From Nocardia vaccinii NBRC 15922 (lineage in GTDB: Bacteria > Actinomycetota > Actinomycetes > Mycobacteriales > Mycobacteriaceae), in contig NZ_BDCC01000005.1 of assembly GCF_001613305.1 (NCBI RefSeq), positions 124,001-188,000 of the forward strand: 64,000 bases of DNA. The letters run 5' to 3'. The notes beneath the pieces were generated by a model that made no database searches, was not told where the DNA came from, and saw nothing but the letters and a program-made list of their open reading frames with translations. Of the stretch, positions 34,866-43,534 are shown in pieces. The stretch's first letter is position 1. Every line of letters starts with the position of its first letter. The translations under genes and the position numbers were made by a program.

Positions 34866-35651
34866 TCAGCCGAACTTCGGCGCGCGCTTTTCCAGGAATG
34901 CGGTAATTCCCTCGACGCCGTCGGAGTCCTCGGCGGCGGCGGAGATGAAGGAGGCTTCGCGGGCGAGTTGTTCCTCGAGGGTGTGGTCGGGACTGACCAG
35001 GAGGAGGTGCTTGACGTTGGCGTTGCCGTGGCGGGGGCCGGCGGCGAACTGGGCGGCCAGCTCCTCGACGGTGGCGGTGAGGTCGGCGTCGGGGACGACG
35101 CGGTGCAGCAGATTCCAGTCCAGGGCCTCGGCGGCGGACAGGGTGCGGTTGAAGTACATCAGTTCCTGGGTGCGGCGCAGGCCGATCAGGCGCGGCAGGT
35201 AATAGGAAGCGCCGCCGTCGGGGCTCAGGCCCGCGCGGGTGTAGGCCATGGTGAACGAGGCCGATTCGGCGGCGACCACGACGTCACCGGTCACCGCGAG
35301 GCTGAAACCCGCCCCCGCGGCGGTACCGTTCACCGCGACGATCAGCAACGCCTCCATCCGCGCGAACGACGAGATCGCCGCGTGCAGGTTGTCCGCCAGA
35401 TGTTTGACGTAGGGCCCCGCACCGCCCTCCTGCACCGCCATCGCCTTCAGATCGCCACCGGCGCAGAAGAACCGGCCCGCACCGGTCAGCGTGACGACCT
35501 TGAGCGCGGGATCATCGGCGACCAGGGATGCCACCTCCGCCAGTTCGCGGCCGAGAACGTGATCGATGCCGTTGGCCGCCGTGGGCCGATTCAGGGTGAT
35601 CCGAGCGATATTCCCGGCGCGCTCGAACTCGATCGTCTGGTACTGGCTCAT
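34866..35651 (-). CDS. Enoyl-CoA hydratase/isomerase family protein
   Basis: This 261-residue crotonase-fold protein has GAGRFFCAGGDLKAM (about 64-78) forming the first oxyanion part and VNGTAAGAGFSLAVTGD the second. The stretch GLSPDGGASYYLPRLIG resembles the PaaG-like isomerase branch. The acid at the usual catalytic glutamate is Asp, so isomerase or another acyl-CoA activity is as likely as hydration. GGAGAGGGAG precedes ATG 35651. Substrate unknown. Confidence 0.88.
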   Translation of the reverse strand: MSQYQTIEFERAGNIARITLNRPTAANGIDHVLGRELAEVASLVADDPALKVVTLTGAGRFFCAGGDLKAMAVQEGGAGPYVKHLADNLHAAISSFARMEALLIVAVNGTAAGAGFSLAVTGDVVVAAESASFTMAYTRAGLSPDGGASYYLPRLIGLRRTQELMYFNRTLSAAEALDWNLLHRVVPDADLTATVEELAAQFAAGPRHGNANVKHLLLVSPDHTLEEQLAREASFISAAAEDSDGVEGITAFLEKRAPKFG

Positions 35652-35722
35652 CAGGACTCCCTCTCCATCGCGTCCGCATCCAATGTGACATACGGCGCAG
35701 AGCACGCGGATAGCCGGGAGGT

Positions 35723-36793
35723 CTATTCGGGCAGCAGTTCCAGGCGGACGCCGAGCAGGCGCACCGGCCGGTCCAGCTCGAAACGACCCAGGATCTCCAG
35801 CGCGGCCTGTGCGATCTGGGCGACGTCGGTCGTCGGCTCGGGGAGTTTGCGCTGTTTGGTGCGGGTGTAGAAGGTATTGGTGCGTACCGTGACGCCCACC
35901 CGCACGGTGATGCGCCCGGTCTCGGCAACCTCCTCGGCCACCGCGGTCGCCAGTCGCAGCACTTCGGAGTCCATCTCGGCGCGTTCGGTGAGGTCGTGCG
36001 GGAACGTCTCGGATTTGCTGTGGCCCACCGGAACTCGTGGTTCGGTGACCACTTCGGTATCGCCCGCACCGCGGCCCAGCAACCACAGATACGGTCCCGT
36101 GCTGGGACCGAATTCGGCGGCCAGGACCTGCCGGTCCGCCGCGGCGAGTTCGGCGACGGTGGTTATCCCCAGGTCGGCGAGGCGTTTGGCGATGCGGGAG
36201 CCGATACCCCACAGGGCATTGGTCGGGCGCTGCGCCATCAGCTCGGACCAGTTCTCGGCAGTGAGCCGGAAGATGCCGGTTCGCGCATCGGAGATCTCCT
36301 GCTGCGAATCGCCCGTCTTGCCGACCGATTTCGCGAATCCGGTGGCGAGTTTCGCTCGAAGTTTGTTGTCTCCGATACCGATTGCGCAGGTCAGATCCAA
36401 TTCCTCGATGGCGCCGCGGATCTCGCGGGCCAGCTGTTCGGGATCATCGGTGTCCGCGGCCAGGAACGCCTCGTCCCAGCCGAGCACCTCCACCCGGACC
36501 GGGAAGGCGCGCAGCAGATCCATGACCTCGTCGGATGCCTCGGAATAGGCGGCCATATCCAGCGGGAGGAATATCGCGTCCACACATTTGCGCGCAGCGG
36601 TACGCAACGGCATGCCCGCATGCACCCCGTACCCGCGCGCCGGGTAGGACGCGCAGGTCACCACCTTGCGCGGCTCGCGTGGATCGCCGTTACCGCCCAC
36701 GATCACCGGTTGCCCCCGCAGCTCCGGGTGACGGCGGAACTCCACCGCCGCCTGGAACTGGTCGAGATCCACATGCAACAGCCACCTGGGCAT
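35723..36793 (-). CDS. dinB: Y-family DNA polymerase, DinB2-like, with glutamine at the steric gate
   Basis: This 356-residue polymerase IV aligns closely with mycobacterial DinB2. Metal ligands Asp9 (HVDLDQFQAAVE), Asp107 and Glu108 (LGWDEAFL) are present. Residue 14, the steric gate that keeps out ribonucleotides, is Phe or Tyr in most Y-family enzymes and Leu in DinB2, but is Gln here. The C-terminus has no clamp-binding QLxLF motif, also as in DinB2. It should bypass lesions and may tolerate ribonucleotides. ATG 36793 gives the normal N-terminus. Confidence 0.9.
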   Translation of the reverse strand: MPRWLLHVDLDQFQAAVEFRRHPELRGQPVIVGGNGDPREPRKVVTCASYPARGYGVHAGMPLRTAARKCVDAIFLPLDMAAYSEASDEVMDLLRAFPVRVEVLGWDEAFLAADTDDPEQLAREIRGAIEELDLTCAIGIGDNKLRAKLATGFAKSVGKTGDSQQEISDARTGIFRLTAENWSELMAQRPTNALWGIGSRIAKRLADLGITTVAELAAADRQVLAAEFGPSTGPYLWLLGRGAGDTEVVTEPRVPVGHSKSETFPHDLTERAEMDSEVLRLATAVAEEVAETGRITVRVGVTVRTNTFYTRTKQRKLPEPTTDVAQIAQAALEILGRFELDRPVRLLGVRLELLPE

Positions 36794-36843
36794 GGGTCAG
36801 TCATACCGCACACCGGTGACAGGTTCCGGGAATACTCGATTCG

Positions 36844-36855
36844 CGGTGATCACCG
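36844..36855. promoter_or_regulatory. 12-bp palindrome between dinB and a thioesterase
   Basis: CGGTGATCACCG is a perfect palindrome in the 146-bp divergent region. It does not resemble the actinobacterial LexA box (TCGAAC-N4-GTTCGA). Function unknown; could be chance. Confidence 0.25.
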
Positions 36856-36939
36856 ATCGGAGTAGACACGGTAACGAGGTGTTCCGCACCCGATCCACAC
36901 CGTGCGGCGCTTGCGCCCACCGACCAGGAGGAAGGTCCG

Positions 36940-37389
36940 ATGACAGGTACCGGTACCGCAATCGATATCGATGCCGCCCGCGCGGTGCTGGCCGCTCAGC
37001 CGTTCAGTGCGCTGATCGGCACCGAGATCACCGCGTTCGGCGACGACGGGGCCACGCTCGAGATCCCGATCCGCCCCGATCTGGCCCAGCAGTTCGGTTT
37101 CGTGCACGGCGGAGTCCTGGCCTACGCCGCCGACAACGCCATCACCTACGCCGCCGCGACGGTCCTCGGCGCGAACGTCCTGACCGGCGGTTTCAGCATC
37201 ACCTACCTGCGCCCCGCCACAGGTTCGCGGCTGCGCGCACAGGCCCGGGTCACCGGATCCACCCGACGCCAGGCCGTATGCGGCTGCGAGATCCACGCCG
37301 TGCAGGAAGACGGTGACCTCGTGCTCTGCGCCGTCGCTCAGGGGTCCGCGCGGTCCGTCGACCGGGAACTGTCCGGGTCCGAGAGCTGA
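36940..37389 (+). CDS. PaaI-family hot-dog thioesterase
   Basis: This 149-residue protein has the hot-dog signature FGFVHGGVLAYAADNAITYAA (given as FVHGGVLAYAAD at about 57-68) followed by TGGFSITYLRPA. It should hydrolyse an acyl- or aryl-CoA. AGGAGGAAGG precedes ATG 36940. No pathway partner is adjacent apart from the crotonase beyond dinB. Substrate unknown. Confidence 0.88.
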   Translation: MTGTGTAIDIDAARAVLAAQPFSALIGTEITAFGDDGATLEIPIRPDLAQQFGFVHGGVLAYAADNAITYAAATVLGANVLTGGFSITYLRPATGSRLRAQARVTGSTRRQAVCGCEIHAVQEDGDLVLCAVAQGSARSVDRELSGSES

Positions 37390-37561
37390 GACCGGCCCGA
37401 GGTCACCGAACCGCTGGACGCGGTAGACCGGGGACAGCGCCGCCCGGGACCGGAAGGCGGCCACCGAGATGCCTGTGCCGCACGATGTTTCGTAGTGACC
37501 CCGGCCGCGGGTCCGGGCACCGAATCCGCTCCGGTCGATTCCTCTTTCGCGGCACCTGCGG

Positions 37562-39184
37562 TCAGACGCCGGACGGTACCGAAGCATCCACTGCCACCTC
37601 GTCTTTCGCGGGGAGTCCGGTGATGGCGCGAAGTGTCCCGGTGAGGGTCGCCGGGGTCAGGCCGGTGTCGGAGCGAGCGGCCACGTGCATATCGGGACGG
37701 ACGAGTAGTGCACCGCCCGTGGGTAGTTCGGCGCGGGTGCGCCATTCGTTCTGCGGCAGGGCGTGCACGGCGAGATCGATCCCGGTCTCGCGCTGGGCCT
37801 GGGCGGCCGCGTCGCGCCAGGCGGCGGAGGTTCCCGCGACGAGTAGGGCGAAGCCGGGGCCGCACAGGTCCAGGGTCGAGACGGTTTCGGCGGCATCGAT
37901 CCACAGGTGCGGGACGCGAGTTCCGTTCTGGCCGCTCAATCTCTCGACGTGCAGGGGCGCGGTGGATTCGGCCGCGACGGCCGTCGAGGAGTAGCGGAAA
38001 CGCACCATCACATCGCCGTTGTCGAGGCGTTTGGCCAGATCCTCGGCGTTGTCCGGGGTTTGGATGCCGTAGCGGGTGCGGAAATCGGTGCCGAGGCGGG
38101 CCTGCTCGGCCGCGACCAACGCTCGCGGACGACGTTCCGCCGCATAGGAATCCAGTAGCGCTGGACCTGCCGAGCCGGACAGCACGGCCGCCAGCTTCCA
38201 GGCCAGATTGTGCACGTCGGCGATTCCGGTATTGCCGTTGAAACCGCCCCAGGGCGCGTGGCGATGCGCCGCGTCACCGGCCAGGAACACCCGGCCGCGC
38301 CGATACTCGTCCGCCACGAAAACACCAGTGTCCCAAGCGCTCCGGGCAAGCACCTCGACCTCGAGCTCGGGCACGCCGGCCATTTCGCGGATCAGCTCGA
38401 CACAACGCCGCGCGGGATAGTTCGCGAGTGTCTCGGCGGCGGGATCGAATTCGATGTGGAACGACCACTCGTCGGTGTTGTTCTTCGACAACACCAGTCC
38501 GCGCACCCCGGCACCGGTGATCTCACATTGACTGAAGGTCCGGCCGTGCAGGACGCCGGTCAGATCGGTGCGGGCGAATACGTTGATCAGATGATGCGTC
38601 GGCGGCAGTTCCCAGCCGCCGATGCCGAGCGCACGACGCACGGAACTGCCCGCACCGTCCGCGGCGATGAGATAGTCCGCCCGCAGCATGGTGACCGCGC
38701 CGGCACTGTCCCGCAGCCTGGCCCGAACACCGTCCCCGTCATCGTGGAATTCGGTGAGCTCGACACCGAACCGCAGATCACCACCGCGATGGCGGGCCAG
38801 ATCGGCCAGTACCGGTTCCAACAGCACCTGCGGCAGGAACAGGAACCGCGAGGGGCTCGGCTCGCCCGCGGCCATCGCCGCCGCGACCCGCGAGATATCC
38901 ATCGGCTGCGCATCGGTCAGCGCCGACCCCTGCCACGCGCCACCGAACCGGCCGTCGGCCAATGCGGTCGCGGCGACCTGCTCGAGCCGCGATCCCGCGC
39001 CGATCTGCCGGAAGATCTCCGCGGACCGGGTGTGCACACCGCGCGAACGGGGCAGCACCGACATCGCCGAACGCCGTTCGACGAGAACATAAGGGACACC
39101 GTGATATTCCAGGAGCAACGCCGCCGACAGGCCGACCATGCCGCCCCCGGCGATCAGAACCGGAACGTGCTGTGCAGTACTCAT
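37562..39184 (-). CDS. FAD-dependent aromatic monooxygenase
   Basis: This 540-residue protein belongs to the class A flavin hydroxylases (PheA/TfdB/MhpA-like). FAD motifs are IAGGGMVGLSAALLL (11-25), LIAADGAGSSVRRAL (about 171-185) and VFLAGDAAHRHAPWGG (about 291-306). A thioredoxin-like C-terminal region follows, including ALLVRPDMHVAARSD. It hydroxylates an aromatic or polyketide compound using NAD(P)H and oxygen. ATG 39184. It is alone, so the substrate cannot be inferred; related enzymes modify phenols, 3-HPP or rifamycins. Confidence 0.88.
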   Translation of the reverse strand: MSTAQHVPVLIAGGGMVGLSAALLLEYHGVPYVLVERRSAMSVLPRSRGVHTRSAEIFRQIGAGSRLEQVAATALADGRFGGAWQGSALTDAQPMDISRVAAAMAAGEPSPSRFLFLPQVLLEPVLADLARHRGGDLRFGVELTEFHDDGDGVRARLRDSAGAVTMLRADYLIAADGAGSSVRRALGIGGWELPPTHHLINVFARTDLTGVLHGRTFSQCEITGAGVRGLVLSKNNTDEWSFHIEFDPAAETLANYPARRCVELIREMAGVPELEVEVLARSAWDTGVFVADEYRRGRVFLAGDAAHRHAPWGGFNGNTGIADVHNLAWKLAAVLSGSAGPALLDSYAAERRPRALVAAEQARLGTDFRTRYGIQTPDNAEDLAKRLDNGDVMVRFRYSSTAVAAESTAPLHVERLSGQNGTRVPHLWIDAAETVSTLDLCGPGFALLVAGTSAAWRDAAAQAQRETGIDLAVHALPQNEWRTRAELPTGGALLVRPDMHVAARSDTGLTPATLTGTLRAITGLPAKDEVAVDASVPSGV

Positions 39185-39361
39185 GCGGTCATCGTGTGCG
39201 CGCCCGCTTGCACGGGTCTTGCGCCGCGATCACGTGCGCATGCGGCCTGATGGCCCACCACGCTCCCGCCGTGCGACCGGTCGGCGGCCGGAGCCGATTC
39301 CGCCGCGCACCGCACGCCACAGCGCCGCCCATCGCCGGATGCGCCGGCCGGACATACCAGA

Positions 39362-39391
39362 GGGCCGTGCACCCCGAGAAGTGCACGGCCC
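39362..39391 (-). terminator. Terminator downstream of lon
   Basis: GGGCCGTGCAC (39362-39372) and GTGCACGGCCC (39381-39391) form a perfect 11-bp stem with an 8-base loop, 12 bp after the lon stop. Confidence 0.75.
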
Positions 39392-39403
39392 CCTCGAGGC
39401 CGA

Positions 39404-41926
39404 TCAGGCCGAGGCGGCCAGCGCCTGGTAGGCCGGTTCGGCGACCGGCTCGATGGCGTAGGCCAGGATCTCGGCCACGTCGGCGACGGGACGCACATCC
39501 AGTGCGGCCAGCACCTCGGCGGGGACGTCGTCCAGATCCGGCTCGTTGCGGGCCGGGATGAACACCGTCTTCAGTCCCGCGCGCTGGGCGGCGAGCAGCT
39601 TCTGCTTCACCCCGCCGATCGGCAGCACCCGGCCGTTCAACGTGACCTCACCGGTCATGCCGACATCCGAGCGGACCTGCCGGCCCAGTGCCAGCGACAC
39701 CAGGGCGGTCACCATGGTCACGCCCGCGGACGGCCCGTCCTTGGGCACCGCACCGGCCGGGAAGTGGATGTGGATGTTGCGATCCAGCACCCCCGCAGCG
39801 CTCCGGCGGGCCGTAGGCGGCAGCGGAGCGTAACCACGTAGGTCCTCGGAAGCTGCGGCATCGGTTGGAGCTTCGATACCGATCTCCGTGAGATGCGAGC
39901 GGACGTAGGTCAGCGCGATCTGCGCGGATTCCTTCATCACATCGCCCAGCTGACCGGTCAGGGTCAGCGAACGCTCACCCTCGGCGGCATTGGCCTCGAT
40001 GTAGAGGACGTCGCCGCCCGCGCCGGTTACCGCCAGACCCGTCGCGACACCGGGGACCGCGGTCCGCTCCGCCCCGTCGGGGGTGAAGCGCGGACGGCCC
40101 AGGTAGTCCTTCAGATCACCCAGCCCGATCACCAGCGTGCCGGAACTGGCAGCGGCCGTGACGGATTCGGCGTCGTATCCCAGATCCTTGTCGTAACCCA
40201 GACTCTCCGGTACGAATTCGCCCTTGCCGAAGGGACTTTCGACGCCCGAGACATCCGCCGACTCCGACAACCCGGTCGCGGCCTTACGTAGCGCCTTGGC
40301 GATCAGACGCTCCATCTGCCGCACCCCGGCCTCCCGGGTGTAGTTCGCGGCGATCTCGCGCAACGCCTCGTCGGTGATCGAAACCTCTTGCGCGGTCAGC
40401 GCATTGCGCTCGAGCTGACGCGGGATCAGGAAGTCGCGGGCGATGGCCACCTTGTCGTCCTCGGTGTAGCCGTCGACCGTGATCAGCTCCATGCGGTCCA
40501 GCAGCGGGCCCGGGATCGTGTCCATGACGTTCGCGGTCGCGATGAACAGCACGTCGGACAGGTCCAGGTCCAGATCCAGGTAGTGATCGCGGAACGTGTG
40601 GTTCTGCGCCGGGTCCAGCACCTCGAGCAGCGCGGCGGCGGGATCGCCCCGGAAGTCGGAGCCGACCTTGTCGATCTCGTCCAGCAGCACAACGGGATTC
40701 ATCGATCCCGCCTCCTTGATCGCGCGGACGATCCGGCCGGGCAGTGCGCCGACGTAGGTGCGCCGGTGACCGCGGATCTCCGCCTCGTCGCGCACGCCGC
40801 CCAGGGCCACGCGAACGAACTTGCGGCCCAACGCCCGTGCCACGCTCTCACCGAGCGAGGTCTTGCCGACTCCGGGCGGACCGACCAGCACCAGCACCGC
40901 ACCGGAACCGCGGCCGCCGACGACCTCCAGTCCGCGCGCGGCTCGCCGCGCCCGCACCGCCAGGTACTCGACCATGCGGTCCTTCACCTCGTCCAGGCCG
41001 TGGTGATCGGCGTCCAGGACCTCGCGGGCGGCCGAAACATCGGTCGCATCGGTGGTTTTCACCGTCCACGGCAATTCCAGGACGGTGTCGAGCCAGGTGC
41101 GGATCCAGCCCGACTCCGGGCTCTGATCGCTGCCGCGCTCGAGCCGGTCGACCTCGCGCAGGGCGGCGGTGCGGACCGTCTCCGGCAAATCGGCCTGATC
41201 CACCCTGGTGCGGTAGTCGTCCGCGCCGTCGGGCTCGCCCTCACCCAGCTCCTTGCGAATCGCGTTGAGCTGCTGGCGAAGCAGGAATTCGCGCTGGGAC
41301 TTCTCCATGCCCTCGCGCACGTCCTCGCTGATCTTCTCGGCGACCTCGGCCTCGGCGATATGGTCCTTGGTCCAGCCGATAAGCGTGGTGAGACGTGTTG
41401 CCACGTCCGGGGTTTCGAGTATTTCGCGCTTCTGCTCATCGGTCAGGTACGGCGCGTAGCCGGCGGTGTCGGCCAGCGCGGAGGGATCGGTCAGCCGATT
41501 GACCGCGTCGATCACCTGCCATGCCTCGCGACGCTGCAGCACCGAGACGACGAGCTTGCGGTACTCGGCGGCGAGTTCCTTCGTGCGGCCGTCGGCCTCG
41601 GGGATCTCGACCGGTTCGGCCTCGACCCACAGCGCCGCACCCGGCCCGGTCACCCCGTGGCCGATCTTCGCGCGCCGCTCGGCCTTCAGGACCGCCGCGG
41701 GTGCGCCGCCGCGCATCCGTCCGACCTGCTCGATCGTCGCCACGACGCCGAAGGACGCATAGCCCTCGGCCAACCGGGGGGCGAGCAGCACGGCGTCCAG
41801 GCCCGCTGCCCGGGCGGCATCGATGGCGGCCTGCGCCGACTCGTCGAGCTCGATGGGCACCACCATGCCCGGCAGCACGATCGGATCGGTGAGGAACAGC
41901 ACCGGCAAATTCTGTGGTGTAGTCAC
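39404..41926 (-). CDS. lon: ATP-dependent protease Lon
   Basis: This 840-residue protease starts at GTG 41926 behind GAAAGGTC. An N-terminal substrate domain is followed by an AAA+ module with Walker A GPPGVGKTS and Walker B VVLLDEIDKV. The protease domain has the catalytic serine in PKDGPSAGV and lysine in GGVKQKLLAA. Between helix SHLTEIGIEA and strand RNIHIHFPAG it carries about 22 residues not in ordinary Lon, encoded by dispersed element B. Two HAIR-like operators upstream suggest HspR control, as known for lon in Streptomyces. It degrades misfolded and regulatory proteins. Confidence 0.96.
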   Translation of the reverse strand: MTTPQNLPVLFLTDPIVLPGMVVPIELDESAQAAIDAARAAGLDAVLLAPRLAEGYASFGVVATIEQVGRMRGGAPAAVLKAERRAKIGHGVTGPGAALWVEAEPVEIPEADGRTKELAAEYRKLVVSVLQRREAWQVIDAVNRLTDPSALADTAGYAPYLTDEQKREILETPDVATRLTTLIGWTKDHIAEAEVAEKISEDVREGMEKSQREFLLRQQLNAIRKELGEGEPDGADDYRTRVDQADLPETVRTAALREVDRLERGSDQSPESGWIRTWLDTVLELPWTVKTTDATDVSAAREVLDADHHGLDEVKDRMVEYLAVRARRAARGLEVVGGRGSGAVLVLVGPPGVGKTSLGESVARALGRKFVRVALGGVRDEAEIRGHRRTYVGALPGRIVRAIKEAGSMNPVVLLDEIDKVGSDFRGDPAAALLEVLDPAQNHTFRDHYLDLDLDLSDVLFIATANVMDTIPGPLLDRMELITVDGYTEDDKVAIARDFLIPRQLERNALTAQEVSITDEALREIAANYTREAGVRQMERLIAKALRKAATGLSESADVSGVESPFGKGEFVPESLGYDKDLGYDAESVTAAASSGTLVIGLGDLKDYLGRPRFTPDGAERTAVPGVATGLAVTGAGGDVLYIEANAAEGERSLTLTGQLGDVMKESAQIALTYVRSHLTEIGIEAPTDAAASEDLRGYAPLPPTARRSAAGVLDRNIHIHFPAGAVPKDGPSAGVTMVTALVSLALGRQVRSDVGMTGEVTLNGRVLPIGGVKQKLLAAQRAGLKTVFIPARNEPDLDDVPAEVLAALDVRPVADVAEILAYAIEPVAEPAYQALAASA
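39793..39858 (+). repeat. Dispersed structured element, copy B (inside lon, antisense)
   Basis: The core AGGCGGCAGC is at 39815-39824, followed by GGAGCGTAACCACGTAGG. Outer arms CCGCAGC (39793-39799) and GCTGCGG (39852-39858) pair perfectly; TCCG/CGGA and GGGCC/GGTCC pair inside. On the lon strand it reads through in frame as roughly AASEDLRGYAPLPPTARRSA. The length, 66 bp, is a multiple of three. Confidence 0.8.
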
Positions 41927-41942
41927 ATTCGACCTTTCCAAA

Positions 41943-41963
41943 GTTGAGCGATACCTACTCAAC
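41943..41963. promoter_or_regulatory. HAIR-like HspR operator 1 upstream of lon
   Basis: GTTGAG-N9-CTCAAC, perfect inverted arms. The known HAIR element is CTTGAGT-N7-ACTCAAG, bound by HspR; this site keeps TTGAG/CTCAA at the same spacing. It lies 17 bp before the lon start codon. Confidence 0.75.
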
Positions 41964-42027
41964 CCCGAGCATTCCGGTTCTGTTCCGCCAGAGCGTTCAC
42001 TGCACGCGAACACGTACGCAACCCCAA

Positions 42028-42048
42028 GTTGAGCCTATTGCACTCAAC
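42028..42048. promoter_or_regulatory. HAIR-like HspR operator 2 upstream of lon
   Basis: A second GTTGAG-N9-CTCAAC with identical arms and spacing, 85 bp from the first (about eight helical turns), so two HspR units could bind on the same face of the DNA. Confidence 0.75.
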
Positions 42049-42212
42049 AATCATCGCCGGAGGATTGTTCCGATCCGAACAACCGAGCCATGCACACCAG
42101 CATCGCCGACGTCCCGGAACAGGGCGCCCGAAGACGACCACGTCCGCAGGGTGATCGAACTCGGTGTCGCGCGAAATGCCCGAGTCGCGCCTAGGGATAT
42201 TAGGTTGGAGGG

Positions 42213-42788
42213 ATGTCACCCCGATCAGGCCTCACGACCGAGCGTGTGGTTCGCGGCGCGGCCGAACTCGCCGACGAGATCGGCTTCGACAAACTCACCC
42301 TGTCGGCGGTCGCGCGAAAATTCGGGGTGAAGGATCCGAGTCTGTACGTGCATGTCCGCAATCTGCACGATCTGCGGGTCCGGGTGGCGCTGCTGGCCAG
42401 CGCGGAGTTGAACGAGCGGATCGGGGCCGCCGTGGCGGGACGCTCCGGCCGCGACGCGCTGACCGCCTTCGCGGACGCCTACCGCTCCTATGTGCTGGAC
42501 CATCCGGAACGCTATGCGGCGACCCAGATTCGGATGGATCCGGCCGAGGTGGGTGACGACCCCGCGCTGCTGCGCAGTATCGAACTCACCACGGCGGTCC
42601 TGCGCGGCTACCACCTCGACGACACCGCGGGCCTGGACGCGGCGCGACTGCTGCGCAGCACCTTTCACGGATTCGCCACCCTCGAGGCGTCGGGCGGATT
42701 CGCCCACTCCCGCCCCGCCGCCGACTCCTGGCCGCACATCGTCGCCGCTCTGCATCACACGCTGTCGAACTGGCCGTCATCGGACTGA
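42213..42788 (+). CDS. TetR/AcrR-family regulator
   Basis: This 191-residue repressor has an N-terminal HTH (residues ~8-55, including LTLSAVARKFGVKDPSLYVH) and a WHG-type C-terminal domain. GGAGGG precedes ATG 42213. A CCTA-N7-TAGG inverted repeat at 42190-42204 overlaps its presumed promoter and could be an autoregulatory site. It is divergent from lon; downstream thioesterase 42868 may be a target. Ligand unknown. Confidence 0.88.
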   Translation: MSPRSGLTTERVVRGAAELADEIGFDKLTLSAVARKFGVKDPSLYVHVRNLHDLRVRVALLASAELNERIGAAVAGRSGRDALTAFADAYRSYVLDHPERYAATQIRMDPAEVGDDPALLRSIELTTAVLRGYHLDDTAGLDAARLLRSTFHGFATLEASGGFAHSRPAADSWPHIVAALHHTLSNWPSSD

Positions 42789-42867
42789 TCGCCGGTCGAT
42801 CGTGAAAGCTGTCCGGCATCCCCGGCGGGATTCGATTCCCGCCGCGAATGTGGTCACAAGGAGATCG

Positions 42868-43323
42868 ATGGACGAGACAGCACCAGAGCAAGCGAGTCTT
42901 GAAGTGCAGGCGCGCATCCGGGACAGTTTCGAACGGCAGGGGCTGATGCGCCATCTGGGCGCGCGGCTGACCCATATCGGCCCTGGCCGCGTGCACATCG
43001 AATTGCCGAACCGGCCCGAGGTCACACAGCAGCACGGTTATGTGCACGCCGGCGCCACCAGCGCCATCGCGGACAGCGCCGGCGGGTATGCGGCGTACAC
43101 CCTCTTCCCCGATGATTCGTCGGTACTGACCGTGGAGTACAAGATCAATCTGCTCGCGCCGGCGGAGGGCGATCACTTGGAGGCCGTGGGGGTGGTCCTC
43201 AAACCGGGGCGAACGCTGACCGTGTGCCGGTTGGAGGTATTCGGCGTGGCGGCCGATCGTCGAACGCTCATCGCGACCGGCCAGCAGACATTGATCTGTC
43301 TGACCGGCAAGCCGGATCGTTGA
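42868..43323 (+). CDS. PaaI-family hot-dog thioesterase
   Basis: This 151-residue protein has the hot-dog motif HGYVHAGATSAIADSAGGYA (about 52-70) and LTVEYKINLLAPA. It should cleave an acyl-CoA. AAGGAGA precedes ATG 42868. It lies 79 bp after the TetR gene in the same direction and may be controlled by it. It differs from the thioesterase at 36940 in the active-site loop (VHAG versus VHGG). Confidence 0.87.
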   Translation: MDETAPEQASLEVQARIRDSFERQGLMRHLGARLTHIGPGRVHIELPNRPEVTQQHGYVHAGATSAIADSAGGYAAYTLFPDDSSVLTVEYKINLLAPAEGDHLEAVGVVLKPGRTLTVCRLEVFGVAADRRTLIATGQQTLICLTGKPDR

Positions 43324-43534
43324 GACCGGCCGGGACCGGTACGGACCGCCGGCGACCACCGGCGTCGGGTTGATCCCCGCCGGTCACCGCAACCCGTGGC
43401 ATCGGGCGTGGGCATTCGCGGTGGACTGATACATTCCGATGCGGCGGCCCGGCTCGCAATGGAGCAGGGTCGATCGCTCTTGTCGCCGCGATCGTCTCGG
43501 AACCGCGGCGGTACGGCTTCTATTCTCGAGGACG

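Noticed and set aside
36794..36939. LexA/SOS box upstream of dinB
   Set aside because: No TCGAAC-N4-GTTCGA-like sequence; only an unrelated 12-bp palindrome is present.
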